A stretch of 64,000 nucleotides of DNA from positions 31,365,111 to 31,429,110 of the forward strand of contig CM056592.1 in the NCBI GenBank assembly GCA_029721435.1, read 5' to 3'. Below the pieces are notes generated by a model. The model did not search any database and had not been told where the DNA came from. It saw only the letters and a list, made by a program, of their open reading frames with translations. Origin of the DNA: Gymnothorax reevesii. Its lineage: Eukaryota; Chordata; Actinopteri; Anguilliformes; Muraenidae. This document shows, in pieces, positions 12,859 through 26,641 of the stretch (position 1 is its first letter; the number at the start of each line of letters is the position of its first letter). Position numbers and translations under genes: made by a program.

Positions 12859-13720
12859 TTCAGGGCTGTGGAAAGGGTGAATTTTGTGGGTGTCCTGCTC
12901 TGTTTGCTTGAACACTGAACTGGCTCTGGGCACTAAGTTGGGGAGTAGCAGAAGGAGCAGAAATTGAAGTTTCTTCTTGCTGTTTCCTGGCACTGATGTG
13001 CTCGTGTCCTCGCTTACCTAGGGGGTCGGGGGCTGCTGTTTCTCGGGGATGAATTGGCTCGCTAATGTGGAGGATGCATTAAAGGAATGTCTGGAAGAAG
13101 TGAACCATTTTAATTTGTGCTGAGGGCATCGGTGTAATGAAAGGCCAGGCTTTTTACATCAGTCCAACTGCCAGACGCCCGAGAAACTGAGTCGGCCGCA
13201 GTGCGTGTTTTCAAGAAAGTGTGTTTCATTTGGCAACTGAGTGAGTTGACCATTGCTGTCTCAGAACCTCTGGTTCCTGTGTTTATCTGGCTGGTGTAAT
13301 GCTGTAGTTCACCACCTCTGTTGACCACCTCAGGAATCTGGCTGTGAGGAACTGAATTCTGCAGTTGGGCTGAGATGCTGCTCTGTTAGAAAGGGACACG
13401 CATCAATGCAGCCTCTGTGATTATGGAGTCCACAATGATGTCAGTGTGTGGCTGGAAGAGCAGTGGGCTGTATTTGGCGTGTGGGTTTCCTCTGTCATAT
13501 GACTGCAATGCTCTGAGTCATGTGACCTCCAGCGGCAAACATGACTGGTCCCTGCTTTGCTGCGGGCGGGAGACAGGCCGCTCCCTCATGAGGCCTGGTG
13601 TTACAGCCCCCACCCATATGACCCTCCCATGTTGCTCGTGACTCCCTCTGCCCCAGCAGCCTAAACTCCAACTGCCCGGCTGGAGCAGCTGCGATGAGTC
13701 CCTCGCCCTCACTGCAATCT

Positions 13721-14642
13721 GGGTCATTCCATGTCAGGTCATCTGATACACAAAACATCTGTCACCATGTAGTCCTAGACTGCTTCCATAATTTCACATT
13801 AGATAAATACATATTGGTGATGAAGAAATCAGAAATTTCAGCTCATTCGGACCAAAAATAAATTTTTGGTGAATAATTTTCTAAGGATACTGTCCATCAA
13901 TTTTGTGATGTGCCTTTTGTTCAGGCAGTTCCATGTTTGGGTCCCCAAAGCACCCCCAATATAAACCCTAGCATACACGCTCTGGCATTTTTTTCCATTC
14001 ATCTGTGTCTGCTGAATATAAATCAGACTGAATTCACCATGAATTCATCACCAGCTGTGCTGTGAAGCTTCCACCAAATGTGGGGAAAAAGGCTAAACTG
14101 CTCCCGTTGCCACCTGTAAATCCCCGTATCTGCAGGGGCGCACCTTGGATTTTCTTCTATTTTTACCCGCGGCCGAAATATCGCCATCGGGTATTGCAAA
14201 GACCTTGTGTCAGTCTGTCTACGCAATAACTCCTTTCCTATTAATTTTAGGGCAATGAAATTCACAGGGACTGTTCTTGGGACATATAGCTTGGACAAGT
14301 TTGAAGATGGGTAACCTTGACCTACTTAAAGGGGTCAAAAGGTCACATTCTTTGTAAATGCAGTTTCCTTCATTACATCCACTATTTTCGTTGTAGCCGT
14401 GTAAAATTTACCGCGTGTATGTTCTGGATGTATGTTTAGACAGTTCTGAAATGTATGTCATTCAAGTCACATCAACAATTTTTGTTTTGTACCCTTCGAA
14501 AAGTATTCACCAAAAATTATTATTTAGTCAGAATGAGCTGAAATTTGTATGTGATGTATATTTATACAGCTGCACACAAAGAAATGGCAAAATTGAGGTG
14601 GTGGTGGTGAGACCCATCTGATGATCTGACATTGAATGGCCC
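13721..14642. mobile_element. MITE with long imperfect inverted repeats (GGGTCATTCC ends)
   Basis: The left end GGGTCATTCCATGTCAGGTC and right end GATCTGACATTGAATGGCCC are inverted. The similarity continues inward for about 170 bp, for example AAATTTCAGCTCATTC near 13835 and GAATGAGCTGAAATTT near 14531. ATCT borders both sides, so the duplication may be 4 bp or less. No transposase. A minus-strand ORF inside is not recognisable. Confidence 0.7.
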
Positions 14643-16914
14643 ATCTGTTCAGTGCTTCACTGACCCGGCTGCACTGGTGCTGGAACTAGAACAAACATTG
14701 GCCTGATTTCTAGGGGAAATGTGTTTCTTGCTGTGGTCATCAGGGCAGCTTGAGAGAGAATTTTTGTTGGGGTTATCTGCTCATGAGTTCTTCATGAACA
14801 GAAATACTGTATTATGTGATGGGTTCCTGACAGTAAATTGCTGACTGAAGCAGTTTTCGGGCTGTGGGTGGCTCGTTTGGGATGGTGGTGCACTGAGTAA
14901 GGGAAGGGCGGGGCTGTTTGTCAGGGGCTCTTTATTTAGAAAATGATCAACTTCAAACATGCGCGTGCTCGTGCCGCCCTTCTTTTTACTCGGTAACAAG
15001 TTGTTTCGTAAACATCGCTCCAGGAGGTGAGGATGTATAATCAGCCATCGAGCTACCAATGCAAAGACAGCTGTCGTGCAACTTTGATCTTGATAATTTC
15101 AAAACACTGGGAGGTAAAAAGTTGATGTGTGTTTGTGTGTGCGCGCGCGCATACAGGTCATGAGGGACACAGTGGTCACAGGGGAGTGTGGTTAGTTACA
15201 GTATTCTTCAGCTGGCATTATTGATCCCATGTTCCTCTCTTTTGGTCAGCTTTACATTTCCTTTGAAATGTTTGGCAGTGTTTCCTCCGCTGGATTACTC
15301 CAGAGGTCATGTTATGATTGTCCTTGTTTGAAGCTGAATGATGGTACTTGACTCCAGTCCGTTCTTCCTAATCAGCCTCATTCAGAAGAGAGGCTGGGCT
15401 GTACCTGCATGCGCAGAGTTTTCCTGTGAACATCCTGCATTGGTGAACTGGTGGGATTAATCGAGGCACCTGAGGCTGTGCGGTTAAAGCTTGGAGCCGT
15501 CTGTGCGTATTGCAGCCATTGCAGGTCCTCAGTTTTGCGTGTTTGCAGTGTTATAGCACATGAAGGGTGATGCGCTGGCATTAAGTTTGTGGTTCTGTCT
15601 GTGCATCGTATGTATTCAGCGTTAACATGGGCAGGCTGTGGGAGGCTCCTGCCGAGAGCATGTAACCCTCTCGCTGGTGCTGCAGAGAGCATCAACAGAT
15701 TGGTGACGGTTGGCTCTTCCTGCTGCTGTAGCCCCAGCTCCCTCCGTCCCTCTGCACCTGGGAGCCGCTCTGTTTCTGGTCTGAGCTGTTAAAGAGCTCT
15801 GCTTTTCCTGTGTGAGACTCACTGCCATCACCCTGTGCAGTTTAAACCACTCCTGACGACTAGTGCTATGTTGGTCCTCTTGGTGCAGGATTACTGTGAG
15901 GCAGTGATGTTGGCCCCTGGGTAGCCTGGGGCCCCACATTGCTCACTAGATGGATTTTAATGTTGAGTCACAGTGTGACATTAATTTGTATGTGACTTCT
16001 TTTGCATTGTTTTAGTTCTGGTTCCAACAGTCCAGTGTCTGTGGAAAATGAAAGGGCCTAAATTGACAAAAATAAGGTCCTCGATTTAAAAAAACAAAAA
16101 AAAAAAAAAATAAAAAAAAATAAGAAGTGTCAAATGCGTAACAGTTTTGTTTGAGACATTTTCAATAATTAAAGGGTTGAGACCCTACAAGGTGAATGTT
16201 GCAATCGACATGCTAAGGTTGAGCTACATCACCCACTGGTCTGAGATCAGCTAGTTCAAATTTCATGATGCCAGCTGTTCAGTTGTTCAAGATGGCACCT
16301 CGAGAGCATCATTAGTAATTCATGGACGTGGAGTGTTACATTATCATGTGTTCGTAAGAAAATCCGTATATTATCTCACTGAACAAAATGTACAGCTTCA
16401 ATTATTTCACTAGTGGACCTTACTGTACCCCCTGCTTGTGGGGGTTGACTGGAATCAGCCTGTCCATCCATCCGTATGTCTGTCTGTGTGTTGACAATTT
16501 TGTCTGGAGCTTGATTCCAAAATCACATGGATGTTTTTCAAACTTCGCATGCATTATCACCCCAAGAACCTGTGTACTAGCCATTTTTAAAGTGATCATA
16601 AATATTTCTTGGAGACTTGGCCATTTTCTGACTTTCAAAATTGAGCATTGGGGTGAATTTTGTCCAGAGCATTATTCATGAACTTAAGGGCAGGCTGTTT
16701 TCAGGCTTGGCTCACATTATTATCACAATAAGACCTTGTACACCTGCAATTTCGTTCATGATCTGACTCATTTTCATGGAGATTTTGACGTTTTTTGGCT
16801 TGGAAAATTCAGTACTGGGGGTATGATTTGTGTGCACAGTATACACTAATCTTTAGTGGAATGCCCTGCCGTATGTGAGGGGTCTGTCTGTTTCGGCTGG
16901 GACAGGCACACCTG

Positions 16915-17110
16915 GGCCCTATTGCACAAAGGCAGGATAAGGGATTAGCCCAGGATCAGCGTGGGATTAGCCTGATCTCAGCCCCATTTCGGTTGCACAG
17001 AGCGTGTGGGATAAGTCATGGCACTAGTTACTATGGAAACAAAGTCTGTGGAGCTAGCCAGCTCTGAAGCAGGCTTACTTACAGGCTAAACTCCTGCCTC
17101 CAGCCAATTT
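16915..17110. repeat. Possible MITE end (GGCCCTATTGCACAAAG)
   Basis: The stretch CTGGGCCCTATTGCACAAAG and the following GGGATTAGCC repeats are a terminus I have seen in many fish repeats. The opposite end was not found with confidence. Confidence 0.4.
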
Positions 17111-19059
17111 CACCGCACCTCAGTCAGCAGTCACCCAAACTGAAAATCACTGTCTTTAAAATTCATTCTAAATGATCCACTACACATTGCTATCTCACTT
17201 ATGGTAGGCCTAGAGTAATTATCTTAGAAACTTGTGACCATTGATGTCAATTAAATGGCCAATATTCGATCATTATATTCAAGTATCCATGTGACAGTGA
17301 CCATCACAATTCAGTCAGTCCCCCTTTCATGTAACATTTTAACCATTTTCAGAATCCGTCAGTATTAGATTTGTCTGTATTCTGCAGACTGCCATCTGAG
17401 TAGAAAATGAGCAGTGCTGGATGAAGTAGGTGACCGTGTTTCAGTGCGGTCTTAAATCGCTGCGGCAACACCTTACCTACAACACTGCTGCAATGTCCCC
17501 GTTTTATTCAGACTGCGACGGGTAAGGTAGTCTTTGCCTTAGCTCTGTATACCTGTGCAATGTCACTCGCTTCGCGATGCTGGAATCAAACAATTTCAGG
17601 TGACGCTATTTTCTGACATTAATATTTTACTTTTTCAATTTGAATACGCCTCCATCAGTCGTGATTAAAAGCAGAAAGTCAAGTCTAAAAACGTCCTCAA
17701 GATCCAAATATCATTTCAGAGTTTGCGCAGGTCCAAAAAAGGGCTTGTGGTGAAATTGTGGCCTGTTAGTAAAAATATGATTGTAAAAATTTGTGAGAAC
17801 TTGGGTTTGCCTGGCAGATCTCGTGTGCAGTTTCTGCCAGATCACATCATCAACAATATTAACAATGTTGGTATTCAACCTGCTGCCTTGTTGATGAACA
17901 TTTTCCAAATAAAAAGATTGCAAGTCATATCCTGATTGTAGATTAATAAACACTAATGCGATTTTCAGATGAGTCTCTTAAACTGGTTAAAGAGAAAGGC
18001 GGATAGTGACCACGGACGAGCTACGGTTAGTGAAGGAGAGGGCAGGGATGGTCAAATTGGCTTCGATAAATTTCTGTGTTAAGCCACCCCATTTTGCTAG
18101 TATCTTTTGTTGCAAAGAAAAGCTTAAAATCAATACAAAAATGGTACTTTGTGATGAGATCAAGTTCAACCATGGACATGCTTTATAATCAGCATCTAGT
18201 GTCAGCAGATAACTTGAATTTGTTGATTGTTTGGCAAGTTTTAATTTGCCCAGACAACGCACCACAAGTCCCTATATAAAGTGCAATTTTTCAACATTTT
18301 CTTCCGCGGGAGGATACCCCCGGACCCCCTACTGTTGCTGGGTTACCAACACACAGCACTGCTGCTACAAAAAATTCTAGGGGAAACACTGCTCCCCCAT
18401 AATCCCCCACACACTAACACACACTCTCATATAACCCCACCCACACTTACTCGCACACACACTCCCCTAATCCCACATACAGTGAGTGCAGGCTGCGCCG
18501 GTTTACGCCTCGGGACAGAGGCTCGGTGACTTTCCCGGTCGAATTGAGTTTACCGCTCATGACGTGCAAGACGTCGCCTCCGCTGTTGGATGAACAATAA
18601 CACGATCGCCCTTCAGATGAGTCAACATTACCATACAGCGTATGCTCTACACGGACTCTCCTCTGCCAGCCTCACTTCGCTTTACACGAACCCGCCGCAC
18701 ACGGCAGGCCTGCCTTCTGGTCCGCTCTCTGCTTACTGCCAGAACAGAGTGATGAAATAGCACTCTTGAGGAGCACGTGCGCTCGTATGCCGGAACATAA
18801 ACAAACACCAACACTAGCTGTGCTCCTGAGTTACTTTTACAGGCAGAACCATTCAATTATCAGTGAGATGGGAAGCGCTGTAGAGCCCTGCTGTAGACAA
18901 GCAGGGCCTGGAATTAACATTGATTATGAGCAGAACATGATCACTGAGCTGGTAAATATTTCTGTCATTGAGATGTAAAGGTGAAAGCAGAGAAGCTAGA
19001 CCCATCCATTTGACATTAATGTTCATGTCATTCGAACCTTTAAAGCGCCAAAGGTAGCT

Positions 19060-19235
19060 ATCGTTGCTCAATGATGCAAGATAACCAAATCAAAGCTGCT
19101 GATAACCATATAGTGATTTGTTTCCTGCAGGGGAGCTCTTTTAAACAAGTCACCATATGATAGGTTTTCAAAAGCAGAAGATAATTAAAATACATTTAAA
19201 AATGTATTTCAGCACTCTAAGGGTTAACCATCTAA
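19060..19235 (-). repeat. Dispersed repeat, copy 2 (inverted relative to 8994-9190)
   Basis: CAGGGGAGCTCTTTTAAACA and ATGATAGGTTTTCAAAAGCA match the reverse complement of the copy near 9060-9120, as do AGCAGCTTTGATTTGGTTAT and AGTGCTGAAATACATTTT on the other strand. Confidence 0.6.
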
Positions 19236-22200
19236 ACAGCACAGTTCAATCAGCAGTCATGTGTTTATTCTGAGCACCTGTACAGGTGTGGAAACTTTGA
19301 CGCTTGCAACTGACAAGATGCACATGCACCCGGAGCAAAGAGTCAAAATAATGAGGACAGCCCAGCAGTCATTACATATTCCTGTTTTGCACACAATAAA
19401 CAGGTTACACTGGCATTTTAAAGTACAGCTCAACAAACGCTGTTATACTACCACACCAGTACTTCTGTAAAGGTCAGAGTCACAGCAGAGCTGGGGTTTG
19501 TACACTCTACTTGCATGGAACAGGATACATGCAGTTACATGCCCTGATCTAATCCTGACAGTCACTGCTACAGATCTTGAATGAGGTAGAATCTCAGCTC
19601 TCATAGAGTAGAATCAGCTGTGACTGCTTGTTAACAGTCTGATTGACAGCAGACACCCACACTCGCCCTTTCTAGATAAGGCTCGGAAAACCCCTGCATA
19701 CAGACCAATGAGTTCTACCTCATTTGCCCAAAATCACAAGACACTTCCCTTGGGAAATTCAGTTACTAAATTTGCTACATTCTCCTCATTAAAATTTGAT
19801 TAGTGAGCACCCATCCATTTAAGTCAGGTATAGCTACATGGGTGTAAAAGAGCCCTGTAGTCTGAAAATAGCCCCCGAAAATCCAATGATTCGGTGCCAA
19901 AATTTTCAAAAATCCCACACTGGAAAAGATGCTCGATTTCAGCACACAGGATTTGAGTTCAGTCAGAATCAGCCAGTCACGATCAGCGCTTGTAAGGCCA
20001 TGCAGCAAGCGGACCATGTAGGCCGACCAGGACACCAACTGCCCCGAGCCGGCAGATACCCGTCTCGCTCGCAACTATATACAGCACGAAGCACGGGCAC
20101 TTCATTTATTAACAAGATTCATCAGAAAAGGACACATCCCCCCGGCCCCCGCAATCTCTTTATTTAACCCCTTTGTGCAGAAGCCAAATTTGGCTATTTA
20201 TGGGTTACCCACTTTAATGCTGTATAATTCAAGATTTAAGCTTCACAAAGAGGAAAAATGTGGCTCAATTCAGGAAAGACACTTACAGCATTTAGAATTA
20301 CATTATATTTCAGTTTATTTTCATGATTTTGGTAGAGAAAATGAGCAGCAAACATAAAAAATCTTCATGAGAATTCACCATTGAAATTGCAAAAAAAATA
20401 ATTCTGACGATTGAAAAACTGCTGGGGCTTAAAACTATACATTTCTGGTATCATAAACTCCTTGAGCACAAGTAGAATTCATCTTCAACATTACATTCTA
20501 GATTACCTACATGCTATTAGCCAAATTATACAGCTACCCAAGTGTCTCCCCAAAGTCTCAAAATGATTTGCTGTCAAATCATTAAAATAATCATGTATTT
20601 AACACAATTAAAGCTTTAAGGCATGAAATTTAATATGAACGAATGATTTTCTGGTTGAGTTTAGTATGAATTTATCAATATCAGTGCAGTTGAATATCAG
20701 TGGTCACAAGTAACCTCTCCAAATATGAAACATGCCTTTTCTCCATAATAAAGTTTTGAGTTTTGGCCATTTTTCTTCAAAGCCAGCACAAACACACATT
20801 AAATAAACTGCTAATTAAACGGTCAGAACATTCACCCTGTAATGAAAGCTACCAGTCCCCTCTTCAAAGCTCACGAACCCATTTCAACACTTACAAGGAG
20901 CAAGTACACCTCACTAACACAGTAATATCTGAATTCTGAAATATACCTTATTTTAACTGAACAGACACTCCACTTTCAGGGAATATCAAATCCATTGCGT
21001 CTCCCGATTCAAAAGAAACGTGCAATGAACGTACCGGGGGTCCACACCAAAATGCACGGGCAGTTCGCGTTTTAAACAGGAAAAAAACCTCGACATTCGA
21101 CTTTGTTGAGTACATATACATTCCGAAACAGAAAAAAAAAAAATAGCAGCCTGACCTTTTTCGTGAATCCCTCCTCCAGAGACATTGACTGTATAAAATA
21201 GAGACCGATGTATCCAGTAGCAAGGACCCTCCGGTCCTGTTTCATTCGAAATAATTCCAATTGAGCATATCGTTCTCATTTAAATCCTGTAATGTAACTG
21301 AACACTTCAACGCCAGTTTTGCGAACCGATTTTCTATAAATCCCGTCTATTTTAGCCGCGTAATGTGCATAACGTAGACGGGATACAACCGAGCCTGCTC
21401 ATACGCATTGGTTTGTATGCTCTGTGTTTGTCCAATCAATGTGTTTCACTTACTCTAAAATGTTTAAACACTCGGGAATTGGATAAGAAACGAGCCAATC
21501 AATACATTGTTATCAGGGAAACTTCACGAGGCCATGAAGTGTAACTCTACAATTACGCAGAAGAGCTTGAGTGTATGGTTGAGTGATTGGCTATCAACGC
21601 CAGTACTCGGGTGGATATAAGGAAGCGCTGGATTTGGCAATGAAGGAATCTACGCGTAAATCCACGGTAGGGAACTACAATTTTTTTTGTATGGGACAAC
21701 TGTAATAGGCAATAGAATGTGAGAGAATCAATACCATGTCGATTTTTTTGCCTCAGAAAACTGATTTTTATGAACTACTAATTGGAATACTGTTAGCTCA
21801 CTGTGGCTAAACTGGTTGCTACTAAGGATAACGATTTTTTCTGTGTCAAGATATCGTTTTTTCAAACTGCTGAATCGACACTATGGGCAAGGATACTGAC
21901 CAGTTTGCACATCAGGCTTAGCTGAGGAGTTTAATTCATGCAGCTCTCAAAAAACAGGGAGTGGAGTGAACTTCACCGTATTCAGAACCGCGTTCGAGGT
22001 CTGCTTGCTTGTGAACATTCAATAACTGATCCGGGGGTGCCATCTAGTGATCGAGTACAGTAACAGCGTACTTCCAATTTGCAGGTCTATAGACGCGGGC
22101 ATCTACATCTGCAGAAAGGGGTTAACCAATCAGCTGACTTCACGGTTTAAAAATTCCAGAAGTTATTGAGTGCAGAAACAATCTCCATCAAACAAACCTC

Positions 22201-24106
22201 AGAAATCCCAAAATATCAAAACCTGTCTAGTGCCTGATTAATACACGCAGCAGGTTTCGTTGAAAAATACTGAACGGTATTTGAGTTCTGCTGCAGAAAC
22301 TAAATGATTACCGCAGGACAGGGAGACTGACGGATAGACAGACATACTGATGACGAGATCCCCCAGATTACACGGAAGGAGGATTAAACGATCTTTTGTC
22401 AGACCGTCACAGCACTCGTGAAATCAGGCACAAGTAAAAGTCGTTGGTAAAAGGTGCAAGTCAAGAGCATGTTGTCCACTGTAAGTGTAAAATTATTTGT
22501 GGAATCATGTTTAGAGGAATAGACACATGGACTGAGTTGGTACATTTATGTTACGTTTCTAGCTTGGCTTATAATGGGCTTCAGTTCTCTGAATCTCTAT
22601 TTTCTAGAAGCATTACAGGAAGGATCCACGATTCCTCCTGAAGCATTTTCATAGACTTTAAAACCCTTCACATTTGCTCAAATGTCGTGTTGTTTCTGCA
22701 TTATCACTGGGTGCAGTTTGTTCGAGCAAATCTCTCTTCACTTTCTAAAAATGGAGGTAATTTTTTTTTTTTTTTTTTTTTTTAAACCAGCAAGATTGTT
22801 TTCTATTACATAAAAAATTCTGCCCTTTTTCTATCACTTTCCTTCACTTTCTCCAAGGGTGTCATTTTCATCAACCCTTTTTGGCCTGAATGCAACCTTC
22901 GGCAAAAATTCCATTCTATATTTTTTCCCTCGAGTTGATTATGAAACTAATACGCCATTAATTAAATTAATTTAACCAAATCTGTCTGAGCTGTGTTCCG
23001 TTAAGCGTAAATCTAATAAACAAAAATTATTTTGTCATATCTGCAATTTTTATTTCCTATAAAGTAAAAAAGCTGGATGAACATTCTCGAAGCGTGGTGA
23101 TTGTACATTTTTAGCCAGAGGTGGCAGTAATGAGCAATGACGGCCATCGCTGTGTGCAGAGGCCTGACATTAACTCACTGAAGCTCTTACACCAGATAAA
23201 TAAGATCTGCACACCCTAAGTGGGCTCGGTAACTGCACCACACGTCTCACTCATGCCTCAGATATTTGAAAGCCATTGTAGACGCTACATTTCTGAATAG
23301 CCTCAGAAACATACTCATCTCCCTCGTATAACAATGTTCTATTCCCAAAAGTTGTTTTGTGGTATAAATTAATTGTGCTCCACACAAAGAACAGATAACC
23401 TTAAGTACATGAAAGCGTTAAAGGGTTTTAATCCCCTCTGCTCTAAGGGTCAGTGAAAATATGCAGGTGCCTCTGAATCCCTGATCTAATGGCCAGTGAG
23501 CTGGTGGATTTATTTCTGTGTAGATGTTGGTCAGTGGAGAGGAGGAGCTGGTCACTGTGAGAGCAGCACTTTATGATCCAGGCTGTGAGGGAAAATAACA
23601 GGGTCCCTCTGAAAATTACTCATCATACTTTCACCAAACTGCCAGGCAACAACACAGGCTACTGCACACAGTGAAGATCGGCACTCCTCACACGTCCTTA
23701 AAGGGGCAATAAGCAAATTCGCTTCACTGCTAGGTTTGCTGTAGTGCACTGCCTGTAGACCAAAACACAATGCGTCATGAGCCACACCTCCCTCTACCTC
23801 TGCTATTTGGCAGAATGACGGGCCAGTTTGTTTCCGCGGCGTTATTACTCAGTACATCTAACCTGAAATGCTCGCGAAACTGCAGATTTGCGATAATTGC
23901 AAGTGTCTGGTGAGTAGCCAGTCAGCCAGCTAATACAACCGTAACGCCTGGCCCATTGCTGGGAGCGAGCCACTAACAACTCAAGCTCCGATGAGCCCAT
24001 GTTACGATAGTAACATTAAATTTAATTTAATCAACATAGCGATATCTGCCTAACATTACTGTAACACTAATTAAAGCAGACATTTGACTTTATGTTGTTA
24101 CTTACC

Positions 24107-24314
24107 TGTCCAGGAGAAGAGCTAGCTCTGAGTCTAATTGTAGCGCCTTTAGCTCTCGCAGTGCTCTCCACCTTGGAGATGCAAGGCTAATATTAATCCG
24201 GGTTCTGTCCCTTTCTTTATCCGGCAACTTCTTTGCCAATGATAGTTGTTTCTTTAGACGTAATTTTGGATCCTGCTCGTCTTCAGGTGAACGTTTCGTT
24301 CCGCTCTCCGCCAT
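24107..24314 (-). other. Antisense exon-like ORF, probably transposon-derived
   Basis: On the minus strand, ATG at 24314 opens MAESGTKRSPEDEQDPKLRL and continues through NISLASPRWRALRELKALQL to ELALLLD. It runs into AG|GTAAGT, a perfect splice donor, near 24106. A charged start, R-I-N-I, P-R-W-R and an L-L-L-D end resemble the first exon of multi-copy fish proteins often linked to DNA transposons; I cannot name the family. The flank on the left contains a repeat-like block beginning TTAAAGGGGCAATAAGC at about 23699. No continuation exon was recognised. Confidence 0.5.
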
Positions 24315-24665
24315 TTCACTTTTTAAAAAATGTGCGCTGCCACTGCTCAGTGGCTGTATGAATGCATTCTCGGGAAGGAGGAGGTGGCGATTCACATGAA
24401 CGTACATAAAAGCGCAGCCGGACCGGGCTTGTAAACAAGGGGCTGGAGATCAACACAGAGAGCGGGTGTGTGACGTCCTGCTAACCTCCAGATGAAATTA
24501 AACCTCTCGTTCTTCACATAGCCATTTTTGCAATGAAAATGATGCATTTCTGCTTGATAAGTAAGAGTGAGAGCCTTACAAAGATGATACACCAGCAGAA
24601 TAAAGCCGCCCTGAAATGTTGACAGCAGCTACATATTTTTTAAAATGCCCCCCACAACATTTTAA

Positions 24666-24999
24666 AGCTGGATTTATGGTTCTGCATCAAACAGACGCGA
24701 ACGTGAACCCCCACCGCAGAGCCTCTGTGTCGCCCGCCGTGCTCCTCGAATATTTTCTAACTGCACAACAAAGCAACGCAGACAGCAAGGGCACTGATTG
24801 GTCCACTCTACTTGAGTCCCATGCGATTTCCCGACAGGTCCTTCAGAAACCTAACGTTACCTCGCGGTTCGTCGGGGAATTGCTTCGCGGCACAGCAAAA
24901 CGCAAACGACCTCAACGCAGAACTTCGAAAGTTCCACGACGGCGTCGAGGCGACGGCGTGCCCTTTGCGTGGAGTCGACGCAGAACCATAAATCCAGCT
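24666..24999. mobile_element. PIF/Harbinger-type MITE (TAA target duplication)
   Basis: The ends AGCTGGATTTATGGTTCTGC and GCAGAACCATAAATCCAGCT are perfect 20-bp inverted repeats, bordered on both sides by TAA (24663-24665 and 25000-25002). The 334-bp length, 3-bp TAA duplication and this terminus fit Harbinger-type MITEs common in fish. The interior is CpG-rich, giving spurious ORFs on both strands. Confidence 0.9.
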
Positions 25000-25353
25000 T
25001 AAGGCTGTCAAAGATAACCCCAGGAAAAATAAAATCCTACCCTGCCACTCATCAATAATTTTAAGGGGAAAAACACAAAAACATAAATCTAGTGGCATGT
25101 TCTGGTGAAAACATCCCAATTTAACAGAATATTCAGCAAAATTACAGCCCTGCACTTCAACACTCATCCAGATTCAAGTGTCAGAATCTCAAATAAACAG
25201 GATTCAGCAGAAAGGGCACCTCCTCTGTACGCACACACACACACTGGAAAATAAACCAGTGCAGATACCCATAGTCTCAACAATTTCATTCCCCTCCAGT
25301 TCCCATGCAAAGTTCCCATGCAAGAAATTCCTGAAATCTCGCAGCCCAAGTTG

Positions 25354-25402
25354 TGTGCGTGTGTCTGTGTCTGTGTCTGTGTGTGCGCGCATGTGTGTGT
25401 TG
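25354..25402 (+). repeat. (TGTGTC)n/(TG)n/(CG)n microsatellite
   Basis: A short purine-pyrimidine alternating tract, including GTGTCT copies and CGCGCG. Non-coding. Confidence 0.8.
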
Positions 25403-26641
25403 CTCTTAAGGACCATGCTACACCCCGAGATCTCTGCACCAGTGCCGCTTCGGTCCCAGCACACACACGAGCCGCTCGAGCGGCACCACTTCATAACAGC
25501 CTGTGAGCAGTGAGCCGCCGCTCTCGTGTCTCCTGCACACCTTTGAGGAGCAGTTAACGCCACATCCCTCATCTCTGCACTGAAAGGGTTAGTGTGTGTG
25601 ACGGACACACAGGGGGCTCTGCAAGCGTCAGTCTGCATGTTTAACACAAACACATGCTGGGAGGCCTGTTCCGTATTTCACACGCCCATCAGATGCGCAG
25701 AAGCACACAGTCGGGGCACCAAGCAACAGAAGCGAAGAGTATTTGGCTTAAGTCAGACATAATTACTGACGGTGATTAAGAAACATCAAATGAAGACGGG
25801 AGAGAAATGAGCTCCAGTTACTTCAGCCCCACAGGCAGCTGTGAGAGCGAAAACGGAGGCTCAGATAATCGCAGGCCTGACTGCTGTGGGCTCTCAGTGA
25901 TCTGCAGTCCTGTGACTGCGTTCCTCTCACCGCATCAGCTGCGCATCACCAGGGTCCGCATGATCACACCCTGTGCTGCCCTAGAGGCACCACACCACAG
26001 AACAAGAGTCATTCCCTAAGTTCAGCACGTACAAACACTCCCCAGTTAAAATCAGAGTCTAGGTTTTACCATGTAGACATCCACCCAGAAAAATAACTGC
26101 CTGCCTGGGCACATGAGCTGCTGTTCAACAGAGCTGGTTTCAGTTCTGAGTTGCAGCCTCTATTTTTGGAATCTTGTTCCCCTCGGTCATGTGTGGGAGC
26201 AGCGCTCACATGATGAGTGTAAAAGTGCTGACCTCCGGCAGGATCGTTACATTTGTGTTAAGTATTGATACAGATTTCATAAGCCTCCTATGAAGGTCTG
26301 TTGCTGTGCTTTGTGTCTGTGGCTTTATTTTTAATAAACTCTTCACTGTACAACATGCGCTTACTTTTGACTTTCACTAGTGACTTTAGTACAGCCACAG
26401 TGTTATGGCACCGTATACAACCTCTTTAGTGGGCAGTTCCAAGGTATTTTAACAAAATAGCCCTTCCGTGACCAGACTCTTAAGGGGGCCGCCAAGCCAA
26501 TGTTGACATGGAGAATAAAAAAAAAAAATTGAATTATGTGTTATGATTGGTCATTATAAGTGGAAAACTCATTGTAATATATGTAAAAATGTAAATAATT
26601 ATGTATATATGCATAATATATTGAAATGAGTACATTGAATA

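Noticed and set aside
12473..12993. ORFs of 107-145 residues on both strands with 14-residue repeats
   Set aside because: Product of a 42-bp minisatellite, whose period divisible by three keeps frames open.
17723..18265. ORFs at 17723, 17987 and 18006 as a possible transposase
   Set aside because: Short and overlapping on both strands, with no DDE or DNA-binding motif I could identify.
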